Below, in pieces: positions 48,348 through 55,563 of a DNA stretch of 64,000 nucleotides. A model generated the notes under the pieces. The model had not been told where the DNA came from. It did no database searches and saw nothing but the letters and a program-made list of their open reading frames with translations. Within the stretch, counting starts at the first letter, position 1, and each line of letters opens with the position of its first letter. Made by a program: the position numbers and the translations under genes. Location of the stretch: assembly GCF_947493595.1 (NCBI RefSeq), contig NZ_CANLRL010000003.1:124001-188000 (forward strand), in the 5' to 3' direction. The DNA comes from an uncultured Shimia sp. Lineage in GTDB: Bacteria > Pseudomonadota > Alphaproteobacteria > Rhodobacterales > Rhodobacteraceae.

Positions 48348-51269
48348 TTAGTCCGTTAATGCCTGGTTCGGCTCCCCGGGCGTCAGGATATGCCGTAAGA
48401 GCGCCATGGGGTGGTTGCGCAGGGTCAGACGCATCGCCACATAGTCCTCCACCACCTGCTCGCCCATCGACATTTCCGGCAGGATCGCCGCAGGCTCCAG
48501 AATGCCTTCGCCGTCCATATCTCCTGCAAACAAAGGCAAGGGTTTGTCCGATTTGATGGCCTTGGCCTCCCACAACGCATCCCGCCGCTTGAGGCCCAAG
48601 GAGGCAAAGGCATCCGCCTCTGCCAGTCGGGTCAACACATGCGGATCAATGCCTGCGCGGCGCCAGACATCCTCTACGGTTTGATAGCCATTGCCCCGCG
48701 CTGCCGTGATCCAGCTCGCGTCTTCTTCGCGCAGCCGCCGCACCTGCCGGAACCCCAGTCTGAGCGCCAATCCGCCCCGCCCATCCGGCTCCATCACATT
48801 GTCCCAAAAACTCTCGTTGATATCCACCGGGCGGACCTCCACCCCATGCTCCCGCGCGTCCCTAACGATTTGAGCAGGCGCATAAAATCCCATTGGCTGG
48901 CTGTTTAGGAGCGCACAGGCAAAGATGCCCGGATGGTGGCATTTAATCCAGGCTGAGGCATAGACCAACAGCGCAAAAGAGGCTGCGTGGCTCTCTGGAA
49001 ACCCATAAGAGCCAAAGCCCTCAATTTGGGAAAAACAGCGTGCGGCGAAGTCCTCCTCATAGCCGTTTTTTTTCATCCCGCGCATGAAACGCTCGCGGAA
49101 TTCGCTGACATTGCCGTGCTTCTTGAAGGTCGCCAAAGAGCGCCGGAGCCGGTCTGCTTCTTCCGGCGTGAACCCCGCGCCAATGATGGCAATCTGCATT
49201 GCCTGTTCCTGAAACAGCGGCACACCCAGGGTCTTGCCCAGCACCTCGCCGAGTTCATCTGAGGGGAAGGTCACCTGCTCCTCGCCATTGCGGCGCCGGA
49301 TGTAGGGATGCACCATATCGCCTTGGATCGGGCCGGGGCGGATGATGGCCACTTCGATCACCAGATCATAAAAATTGCGCGGTTTCATACGCGGTAGAAA
49401 GTTCATCTGCGCCCGGCTTTCGACCTGAAACACCCCGATGCTGTCGGCTTTGCACAACATGTCGTAAACCGCTGAATCTTCTGGCGGAATCGTCGACAGG
49501 GTCAGGTCCATACCATGGTGGCGCCTGAGCATATCAAAGCCTTTGCGGATGCAGGTCAGCATGCCGAGGCTCAGCACATCCACCTTCAAAATCCCAAGGC
49601 TCTCAATGTCATCTTTGTCCCAGCAAATGACGGTGCGGTCCTCCATGCTGGCGTTCTCAATAGGCACCAATTCATCGAGCCGCCCCTCGGTCATGATGAA
49701 GCCACCCACGTGTTGCGACAGGTGGCGCGGGAAGCCGATGATCTCTTGTACAAGCGCCATGGTCTGCGCCAGACGCCGGTCATTGGGATCAAGGCCAATC
49801 TCGCGCATGCGCGCATCCTGCACCGCATCGGTGGAGAAGAACCCCCAAAGCTGCGAGGACAGCGCCGAGATGGTGTCCTCAGTAAGCCCCATGGCGCGCC
49901 CGACCTCCCGGATCGCGCGTTTGCCGCGGTAGTGCACCACGGTGGCGCACAGCCCCGCGCGGTGGCGTCCGTAGCGTTCGTAGATGTGCTGGATCACCTC
50001 TTCGCGGCGCTCATGTTCAAAATCGACGTCAATGTCTGGCGGCTCATCCCGTGCTTCACTCACAAAGCGCTCAAACACCATAGTGCCAATTTCCGGGGAC
50101 ACAGACGTCACGCCCAGACAGAAGCAAGCCACTGAATTTGCAGCGCTTCCACGCCCTTGGCAGAGGATCTCACGCGAACGGGCAAAATGCACCACATCGC
50201 GCACGGTCAGGAAGTAGGGCTCATATTTGAGCTTGCCGATCAGCGCGAGCTCATGTTCCAGCATGCCACGCACCTTCTCTGGTGCGCCATGTGGATAACG
50301 CCAGCGCAGCCCCTCATAGGCCAGCCGATGCAGCCGATCTGTGGGCGTTTCGCCTTGGGCCAGCTCGCTGGGATATTCATAGCGCAGCTCATCCAGCGAA
50401 AACGTGCAACGCTGCATCAGCCAGTCTGTGCGGTCCAAGGCGGATTCATGCCCCGCAAACAGGCGCCGCATTTCATCAGCACTGCGCAGCCGTCGTTCCC
50501 CGTTGGTCTGCGCCTCCGCGCCGAGGCTATCCACGCGACAGCCCTGCCGGACGGCGGTCACCACATCGGCCAAGCGCCGACGTCCACCGTGATGCATCAC
50601 CGGTAGGGTGGTGGCCACCAGCGGCAGGCCCAGCTGTGCAGCGTGCTGGGCGCGGGTGGCAAAGCGGGTGGCATCCTCGCCGTCATATCCCGGCGCTAAT
50701 GCCAGTTGCAGCCGCCCGGCAAAGCGGCGCGTCAACTGTGGCATCAGTTTGGCCCAATCACACGCGCCGTGCGGCTTGCGGTGCGTGTGCGGATAGGGAT
50801 GCAGGATCAGCTGCAACCCCGCGCCAAACTCCAACAGATCGCCCAGATGCAGGATACAGCTGCCCTTTTCGGCCCGCAGCCGCCCTTTGGACAGCAGACG
50901 ACACAGGCTCGCCCAGCCCTGACGGTTTTCCGGTAGCGCCGTGATGGGCGGCGCATCGCTGAACTCCAGACGGGCGGCAGGCATCAGGCGTGGGGTGGCA
51001 TAGATCGGCGCGCTGGGCGGGGGGGCAATGTGCTCGGGGCAGGGGGGACCAATCAGCCCTGTTGCATGATCAAAGTTGCGCCGTTCGCGCACTTTACGGG
51101 CAATTTCACGCGCTTCGGTATGACTGCGTACAATGCCCGCCACACTGTTCACATCGGCAATGGCAATGGCGTCCAATCCCGCCATGGCGGCACGCCGCAT
51201 ATACTCCTCCGGGTGGGATGCTCCGGTGAGAAATGTGAAGTTCGACGTGATGCAAAGCTCGGCAACCAT
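48348..51269 (-). CDS. dnaE2: DnaE2/ImuC-type error-prone DNA polymerase lacking the C-terminal OB domain
   Basis: 973 aa from ATG 51269 (MVAELCITSNFTFLTGASHPEEY). Domains: degenerate PHP (1-about 200, first metal His replaced), palm with catalytic Asp triad in PDIDVDFEHERREEVIQHIYERYG (near 385-408), fingers, tandem HhH (...RLAEADAFASLGLKRRDALWE near 880). It ends ...LRNHPMALLRHILTPGEPNQALTD, where other DnaE2 proteins continue with an OB fold of roughly 100 residues; no other frame behind it supplies that. No imuA or imuB is adjacent, unlike the usual cassette. Predicted SOS control and a -10 TATAAT upstream. Confidence 0.93.
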   Translation of the reverse strand: MVAELCITSNFTFLTGASHPEEYMRRAAMAGLDAIAIADVNSVAGIVRSHTEAREIARKVRERRNFDHATGLIGPPCPEHIAPPPSAPIYATPRLMPAARLEFSDAPPITALPENRQGWASLCRLLSKGRLRAEKGSCILHLGDLLEFGAGLQLILHPYPHTHRKPHGACDWAKLMPQLTRRFAGRLQLALAPGYDGEDATRFATRAQHAAQLGLPLVATTLPVMHHGGRRRLADVVTAVRQGCRVDSLGAEAQTNGERRLRSADEMRRLFAGHESALDRTDWLMQRCTFSLDELRYEYPSELAQGETPTDRLHRLAYEGLRWRYPHGAPEKVRGMLEHELALIGKLKYEPYFLTVRDVVHFARSREILCQGRGSAANSVACFCLGVTSVSPEIGTMVFERFVSEARDEPPDIDVDFEHERREEVIQHIYERYGRHRAGLCATVVHYRGKRAIREVGRAMGLTEDTISALSSQLWGFFSTDAVQDARMREIGLDPNDRRLAQTMALVQEIIGFPRHLSQHVGGFIMTEGRLDELVPIENASMEDRTVICWDKDDIESLGILKVDVLSLGMLTCIRKGFDMLRRHHGMDLTLSTIPPEDSAVYDMLCKADSIGVFQVESRAQMNFLPRMKPRNFYDLVIEVAIIRPGPIQGDMVHPYIRRRNGEEQVTFPSDELGEVLGKTLGVPLFQEQAMQIAIIGAGFTPEEADRLRRSLATFKKHGNVSEFRERFMRGMKKNGYEEDFAARCFSQIEGFGSYGFPESHAASFALLVYASAWIKCHHPGIFACALLNSQPMGFYAPAQIVRDAREHGVEVRPVDINESFWDNVMEPDGRGGLALRLGFRQVRRLREEDASWITAARGNGYQTVEDVWRRAGIDPHVLTRLAEADAFASLGLKRRDALWEAKAIKSDKPLPLFAGDMDGEGILEPAAILPEMSMGEQVVEDYVAMRLTLRNHPMALLRHILTPGEPNQALTD

Positions 51270-51279
51270 GAGAATCATC

Positions 51280-51299
51280 ATTATATTCACGTTTTGTTC
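51280..51299 (-). promoter_or_regulatory. dnaE2 promoter with LexA-like box
   Basis: On the plus strand ATTC (51285-51288), seven bases, GTTC (51296-51299); on the dnaE2 strand GAAC-N7-GAAT. The alphaproteobacterial LexA box is GTTC-N7-GTTC, so seven of eight bases match. It overlaps a consensus -10 TATAAT (51285-51280), a classic repressor position. +1 would fall near 51273, four bases before the start codon, with almost no leader. No good -35 is seen. Confidence 0.55.
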
Positions 51300-51345
51300 T
51301 TTTGGGGAGTCTGCGAAAAGCACCTGCAAGCGTGAAAAAACGTTT

Positions 51346-51395
51346 TGAAATTTCACAAAACTGATGCAGCGTGAAATTCGATGGGAAAATTTCAC
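51346..51395. promoter_or_regulatory. Palindromic operator candidates for the XRE-cupin regulator
   Basis: Two elements: TGAAATTTCA (51346-51355, perfect 10-bp palindrome) and GTGAAATT (51371-51378) with AATTTCAC (51388-51395) spaced by nine bases. The same TGAAATT half-site recurs four times; a further GTGAAA lies at 51332. The second element overlaps ATG 51381, suggesting autorepression or that the true start is ATG 51414. Confidence 0.55.
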
Positions 51396-51986
51396 GACTG
51401 GGATTCGCGCCACATGCTGCATAACCTGCCACAAGATGTGCAAACGCTGGGGGCGGATCTGCGCGCCCTGCGCAAGGCGCGCGGCCTAACGCTGACCGAG
51501 ATGGCAGAGGCGCTGGACCGCTCTGTGGGCTGGCTAAGCCAGGTGGAACGCGACAAATCCGAACCCACCATTTCCGACCTGCGCCAGATTGCCAAAGTGC
51601 TTGGCGTCCCAATGTCGATGCTGTTTGGTCAGTCCTCCGCTCCGGCCCATGAGCAGGGCTATGTTGTGCGTTCCGGTGCCCGCCGTCCCATGGGGGGCAG
51701 CGAGGAAGGTCTGATCGAAGAGCTGCTCTCCCCCGATCTGACGGACGATTTTGAAATGGTGCACTCCACCTTTGCCCCGCGCTCTTCCATGCAAGAGCCG
51801 ACCATGCGCCCGACGCAGGAGGTTGGCTATGTCATCTCCGGTCGATTGGAGTTGCGTATTGGGGAACAGAGTTTCTCTGTTGGGCCGGGCGATAGCTTCC
51901 GCATTCGCGGGGAGGAATACCACTGGGCCAATCCCCATGACGAAGCTTGCGTGGCGATCTGGGTGATCGCGCCACCTGTGTACTAA
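51381..51986 (+). CDS. XRE-family regulator with C-terminal cupin domain
   Basis: 201 aa from ATG 51381; ATG 51414 (190 aa) is a good alternative, since the operator palindrome covers 51381 and neither has a clear ribosome binding site. HTH_3 at about 22-76 (LRALRKARGLTLTEMAEALDRSVGWLSQVERDKSEPTISDL), cupin_2 from about 125 (YVISGRLELRIGEQSFSVGPGDSFRIRGEEYHWANP). Such regulators sense a small molecule in the cupin and often control amine or amino-acid catabolism. It is divergent from dnaE2 and heads the locus 51.4-59 kb. Confidence 0.9.
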   Translation: MGKFHDWDSRHMLHNLPQDVQTLGADLRALRKARGLTLTEMAEALDRSVGWLSQVERDKSEPTISDLRQIAKVLGVPMSMLFGQSSAPAHEQGYVVRSGARRPMGGSEEGLIEELLSPDLTDDFEMVHSTFAPRSSMQEPTMRPTQEVGYVISGRLELRIGEQSFSVGPGDSFRIRGEEYHWANPHDEACVAIWVIAPPVY

Positions 51987-51996
51987 GGACGATACA

Positions 51997-52368
51997 ATGC
52001 TGAAGGGATCTTGCCTCTGTGGCGACATCACATTCGAAACCGACGCGGACCCGCAGGGCGCTTCCATGTGCCATTGCAGCCAATGCCGCAAGCAGTCCGG
52101 CGGCATCTGGTCGTCGGCCTATGTCGCAGAGACTGATCTCACTATCACCGGAGATGTGCTTTGGTACGGGGCCAGCGAAAGCGCCAAGCGCGGCAGCTGC
52201 CCGCGCTGTGGATCATTCCTGTTCTGGAAAGCCCACGACGAAGACACCATCAGCTTTGCCCTTGGCGCTGTGGATGGCCCAACCGGTCTGGAACTGACCA
52301 AGCACATCTTTGTCCGTGACAAAGGCGACTACTACGAACTCGCGGACGGAGTGCCGCAAAAGGACTGA
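51997..52368 (+). CDS. GFA/CENP-V-type zinc protein
   Basis: 123 aa. Zinc/cysteine motifs: KGSCLCGDITFE, MCHCSQCRKQSGG and GSCPRCGSFLF, the glutathione-dependent formaldehyde-activating (GFA) fold. It starts ten bases after the regulator stop and two bases before the exporter gene, so one operon. In methylamine and C1 users such proteins may capture formaldehyde as a glutathione adduct; activity is not proven for most members. Confidence 0.9.
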   Translation: MLKGSCLCGDITFETDADPQGASMCHCSQCRKQSGGIWSSAYVAETDLTITGDVLWYGASESAKRGSCPRCGSFLFWKAHDEDTISFALGAVDGPTGLELTKHIFVRDKGDYYELADGVPQKD

Positions 52369-52370
52369 CC

Positions 52371-52994
52371 ATGCTGGAAACTTTCGCAAATATGGACAGT
52401 GTCACGCTGTGGGCCTTTATGGCGGCGTCGCTGGTTATGTATCTCACCCCGGGCGCCGACATGATGTTCACCATCGCCAGCGGGATCTCTGGTGGCCCCA
52501 AGGCCGGGCTGGCCGCCACCGTTGGGGTGACGCTTGGGCTTGTGGTGCACATCACTCTGGCCGCCGCCGGGCTGGCTGTGTTGATTGCGGCGTCCCCCAC
52601 TGCGCTGCTTGCCATCCGCTACGCAGGCGCGGCCTATCTGGTTGTTTTGGCATATCAGTCGTGGACAGCCAAACCGGTTGAGGATGATGTTGAGGGACGC
52701 GCCAGTGTCTTGCGCGCGGTGCGGCGAGGGTTTTTGACCAACATTCTCAACCCCAAAATCATTCTCTTCATCCTCGCCTTCCTGCCACAGTTCACCACAC
52801 CTGCTGCAGGTCCAATCTGGCAACAGATTGTAATCCTCGGTGTGATGTTTGCCTCCGGTGGCTTTGTGGTGGTGTCGATGATTGGCCTGTCGGCTGGCCT
52901 TGTGGGGGCAAAACTCAAACAAGCCACGGGCATTCTGAACAAAATCGCCGCCGTCATCTTTGGCGGCTTGGCAGCAAAACTAGTCTTTGACTGA
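52371..52994 (+). CDS. LysE-family amino acid/threonine exporter
   Basis: 207 aa, about six membrane helices. LysE signature: AFMAASLVMYLTPGADMMFTIASGISGGPKAGLAATVGVTLGLVVH at about 14-60, then FLTNILNPKIILFILAFLPQF. Exports small amino acids or related compounds such as homoserine/threonine; in this locus perhaps glycine or sarcosine (inference). Eleven bases separate it from the first dehydrogenase gene. Confidence 0.9.
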   Translation: MLETFANMDSVTLWAFMAASLVMYLTPGADMMFTIASGISGGPKAGLAATVGVTLGLVVHITLAAAGLAVLIAASPTALLAIRYAGAAYLVVLAYQSWTAKPVEDDVEGRASVLRAVRRGFLTNILNPKIILFILAFLPQFTTPAAGPIWQQIVILGVMFASGGFVVVSMIGLSAGLVGAKLKQATGILNKIAAVIFGGLAAKLVFD

Positions 52995-53005
52995 GGGAGA
53001 TGGTC

Positions 53006-55456
53006 ATGTCTGATTTTCCAAGCAAGGCCCGTGTGGTCATCATCGGCGGTGGTGTGGTGGGCACCTCCAGTCTGTATCATCTGGCAAAGAAAGGTTGGAC
53101 CGATTGTGTCTTGCTGGAAAAGAACGAACTGACCGCTGGGTCCACCTGGCATGCGGCCGGAAATGTGCCGACCTTCTCCAACAGCTGGGCGATAATGAAC
53201 ATGCAGCGCTACTCCACCGAGCTATATGCGCGGTTGGGGGAAGAGGTTGATTACCCAATGGGATACCACCAATCGGGTTCGATCCGGCTGGCACACACCA
53301 GAGAGCGGGTGCAGGAATTTGAGCGCGCCATGTCCATGGCCAAATACCAAGGCATTCCGATGGAAATGTGGACCCCGGAAGAGGCCAAGGAACGTTATCC
53401 GTTTCTTGAAACCCATGACCTTGAAGGCGTGCTCTATGACCCAACTGACGGTGACATAGATCCGGCACAACTGACGCAAGCGCTGGCCAAAGGCGCGCGC
53501 GACATGGGGCAGAAAATCCTGCGCTTCTGTCCGGCGACCGGCGTGACGCAGCAAGAAGACAAGAGCTGGATCGTCCATACGGAAAAAGGCGACATCGCCT
53601 GTGATTATGTGGTCAATGCGGCTGGGTATTATGCGCAGCGTGTGGGTGAATGGTTCAAACCCTATGGCGGGCGTTCAGTGCCGATGATGGTGATGAGCCA
53701 CCAGTATCTGCTGACGGAAGAAATCCCCGAAGTCGAAGAGTGGTCCAAAGCCAACGGTGGCAAAAAACTGCCGCTGCTGCGTGACGTGGACGTGTCCTAC
53801 TACCTGCGGCAGGAGAAACACGGCTACAATCTTGGCCCCTACGAGCCGAACTGTAAGGCCCATTGGGACACGGATGCCGACCCGATGCCGGATGACTTCT
53901 CCTTCCAGCTCTGGTCTGACGATCTCGATCGGATTGAAGACATTGTCACAGACGCCATGGAGCGGGTACCGCTGATGCAAACTTCCGGCGTGAGCCGTGT
54001 GATCAATGGCCCAATCCCCTATGCGCCCGACGGCTTGCCGTTAATTGGTCCCATGCCCGGTGTGGAAAACGCCTTTGAAAACTGCGTGTTCACCTTTGGC
54101 ATCGCCCAAGGGGGCGGTGCCGGCAAAGTGCTCGCCGAATGGATCGTGGATGGCCACACGGAGTGGGACATGTGGGCCGTCGATCCGCGCCGCTACACTG
54201 ATTACACAGATCACGATTACTGCGTGAAGAAAGGCATGGAGGTTTACGGAAACGAATACGCCATGCATTTCCCGCATCACGAATGGCCCGCCGCCCGGGA
54301 CAAGAAGCTCTCCCCCGTCCATGACCGGGTTGTCGCATCTGGCGGTGTTATGGGGGCCTATAACGGATGGGAGCGAGCGAACTGGTTTGCCAAAGAAGGT
54401 GATGACACGTCGCTCGCTGCCACCCACACCTGGGGCCGCTCCGGTCCTTGGGAGCAACGTGTAAAAGAAGAATGTGAATCCGTGCGCGACCACTGCGGCG
54501 TGCTTGATCTGCCTGGCTTCTCCCGCTTTATGGTCACAGGCGAAGGTGCTGCAGAAACCCTACGCGGTCTGGTCACTGGCGGCTTGCCAAAAGTAGGCCG
54601 TATGAACCTCGTCTACATCTCCGACGATCGGGGGCGCATCCTGACAGAAATGTCCTGTATTCGCATGGGTGAAGACCAGTTCCTCATGATCACCGCCGCC
54701 ACAGCACAGTGGCATGACCGAGACATCCTGATGCGTGCAATGCCCGCAAGCGTGACGGTCGAAGACGTCACCACTACCCGAGACACGCTGATTGTGACTG
54801 GGCCAAAGTCACGCGACATCCTTGCAGGCCTGACTGATGCGGACCTTCAAAGCGGCTGGCTCACCCACCAGAGCGCTACCGTGGCTGGGCAACCCGCCTA
54901 TTTGATCCGTGTGTCCTTTGCTGGAGAGTTGGGCTGGGAGGTGCATGCGCTCAACGAACATATGCCGGCAATTTACGATGCAGTCCGCGACGCCGGTGCG
55001 ACGCCATTTGGCATGTATGCCCTGAACTCGCTGCGTTTGGAGAAAGGCTATCGTGCCTGGAAAGGCGACCTGTCCACAGATTACTCTCTGCTCGAAGGCG
55101 GGTTGGAAAGGTTTGTGAAACTGGACAAACCACAGGGTTTCCCAGGCAAAGCCGCGATCCAGAACGAGAAACAGCAAGGCGTGCAAAAGTCCTTTGTCAC
55201 TTTGAAGGTCGACGCCGGCGACGCAGACGCGCCTTACATGTCCTGTATCTACCACGGGGATCAGATCGTTGGCGAAACCACGTCCGGCGGTTGGGGTTAT
55301 CGCGTGAACGCGTCAATCGCGCTGGGCATGGTGAAGGCCGAACTAGCAGCGCCGGGTACTGAACTTACGGTCGAGATTTACGGGCAGAAATGCCGCGCGG
55401 TGGTGCAGGAAGATCAACCGATGTGGGACCCAGAAAACGAACGGCTGCGGGCATAA
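53006..55456 (+). CDS. FAD-dependent dimethylglycine/sarcosine dehydrogenase-like protein, GcvT fused (paralog 1)
   Basis: 816 aa from ATG 53006, six bases after GAGGGAG; an ATG two codons earlier abuts it. Domains: DAO FAD-binding (1-380, VVIIGGGVVGTSSLYHLAKKGW), FAO_M, GCV_T (about 435-700) and GCV_T_C. The His of AGSTWHAAG (near 50) is where covalent FAD is attached in dimethylglycine and sarcosine dehydrogenases. It demethylates an N-methyl amino acid, passing the methyl group as methylene to tetrahydrofolate in the GcvT half. Acts with the GFA protein and exporter. Confidence 0.88.
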   Translation: MSDFPSKARVVIIGGGVVGTSSLYHLAKKGWTDCVLLEKNELTAGSTWHAAGNVPTFSNSWAIMNMQRYSTELYARLGEEVDYPMGYHQSGSIRLAHTRERVQEFERAMSMAKYQGIPMEMWTPEEAKERYPFLETHDLEGVLYDPTDGDIDPAQLTQALAKGARDMGQKILRFCPATGVTQQEDKSWIVHTEKGDIACDYVVNAAGYYAQRVGEWFKPYGGRSVPMMVMSHQYLLTEEIPEVEEWSKANGGKKLPLLRDVDVSYYLRQEKHGYNLGPYEPNCKAHWDTDADPMPDDFSFQLWSDDLDRIEDIVTDAMERVPLMQTSGVSRVINGPIPYAPDGLPLIGPMPGVENAFENCVFTFGIAQGGGAGKVLAEWIVDGHTEWDMWAVDPRRYTDYTDHDYCVKKGMEVYGNEYAMHFPHHEWPAARDKKLSPVHDRVVASGGVMGAYNGWERANWFAKEGDDTSLAATHTWGRSGPWEQRVKEECESVRDHCGVLDLPGFSRFMVTGEGAAETLRGLVTGGLPKVGRMNLVYISDDRGRILTEMSCIRMGEDQFLMITAATAQWHDRDILMRAMPASVTVEDVTTTRDTLIVTGPKSRDILAGLTDADLQSGWLTHQSATVAGQPAYLIRVSFAGELGWEVHALNEHMPAIYDAVRDAGATPFGMYALNSLRLEKGYRAWKGDLSTDYSLLEGGLERFVKLDKPQGFPGKAAIQNEKQQGVQKSFVTLKVDAGDADAPYMSCIYHGDQIVGETTSGGWGYRVNASIALGMVKAELAAPGTELTVEIYGQKCRAVVQEDQPMWDPENERLRA

Positions 55457-55480
55457 TGTGCCCCGGTCTTCTCTTAGCCT

Positions 55481-55543
55481 GAAATATTCCGGGGGTCTGG
55501 GGGCAGCGCCCCCTGCCGGTCGCCTGGCGCAAGCCATGTGAAA
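55481..55543 (-). repeat. Modular intergenic repeat, copy D (minus orientation)
   Basis: On the minus strand: TTCACATGGC-TTGC-GCCA hairpin, then GGGGGC-GCT-GCCCCC, then AGACCCCCGGAATATTTC. The variant seen widely in Rhodobacteraceae; here it sits between two genes of the same operon and faces against them. Confidence 0.65.
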
Positions 55544-55563
55544 CACCGAAAAGGACGTAGCTT

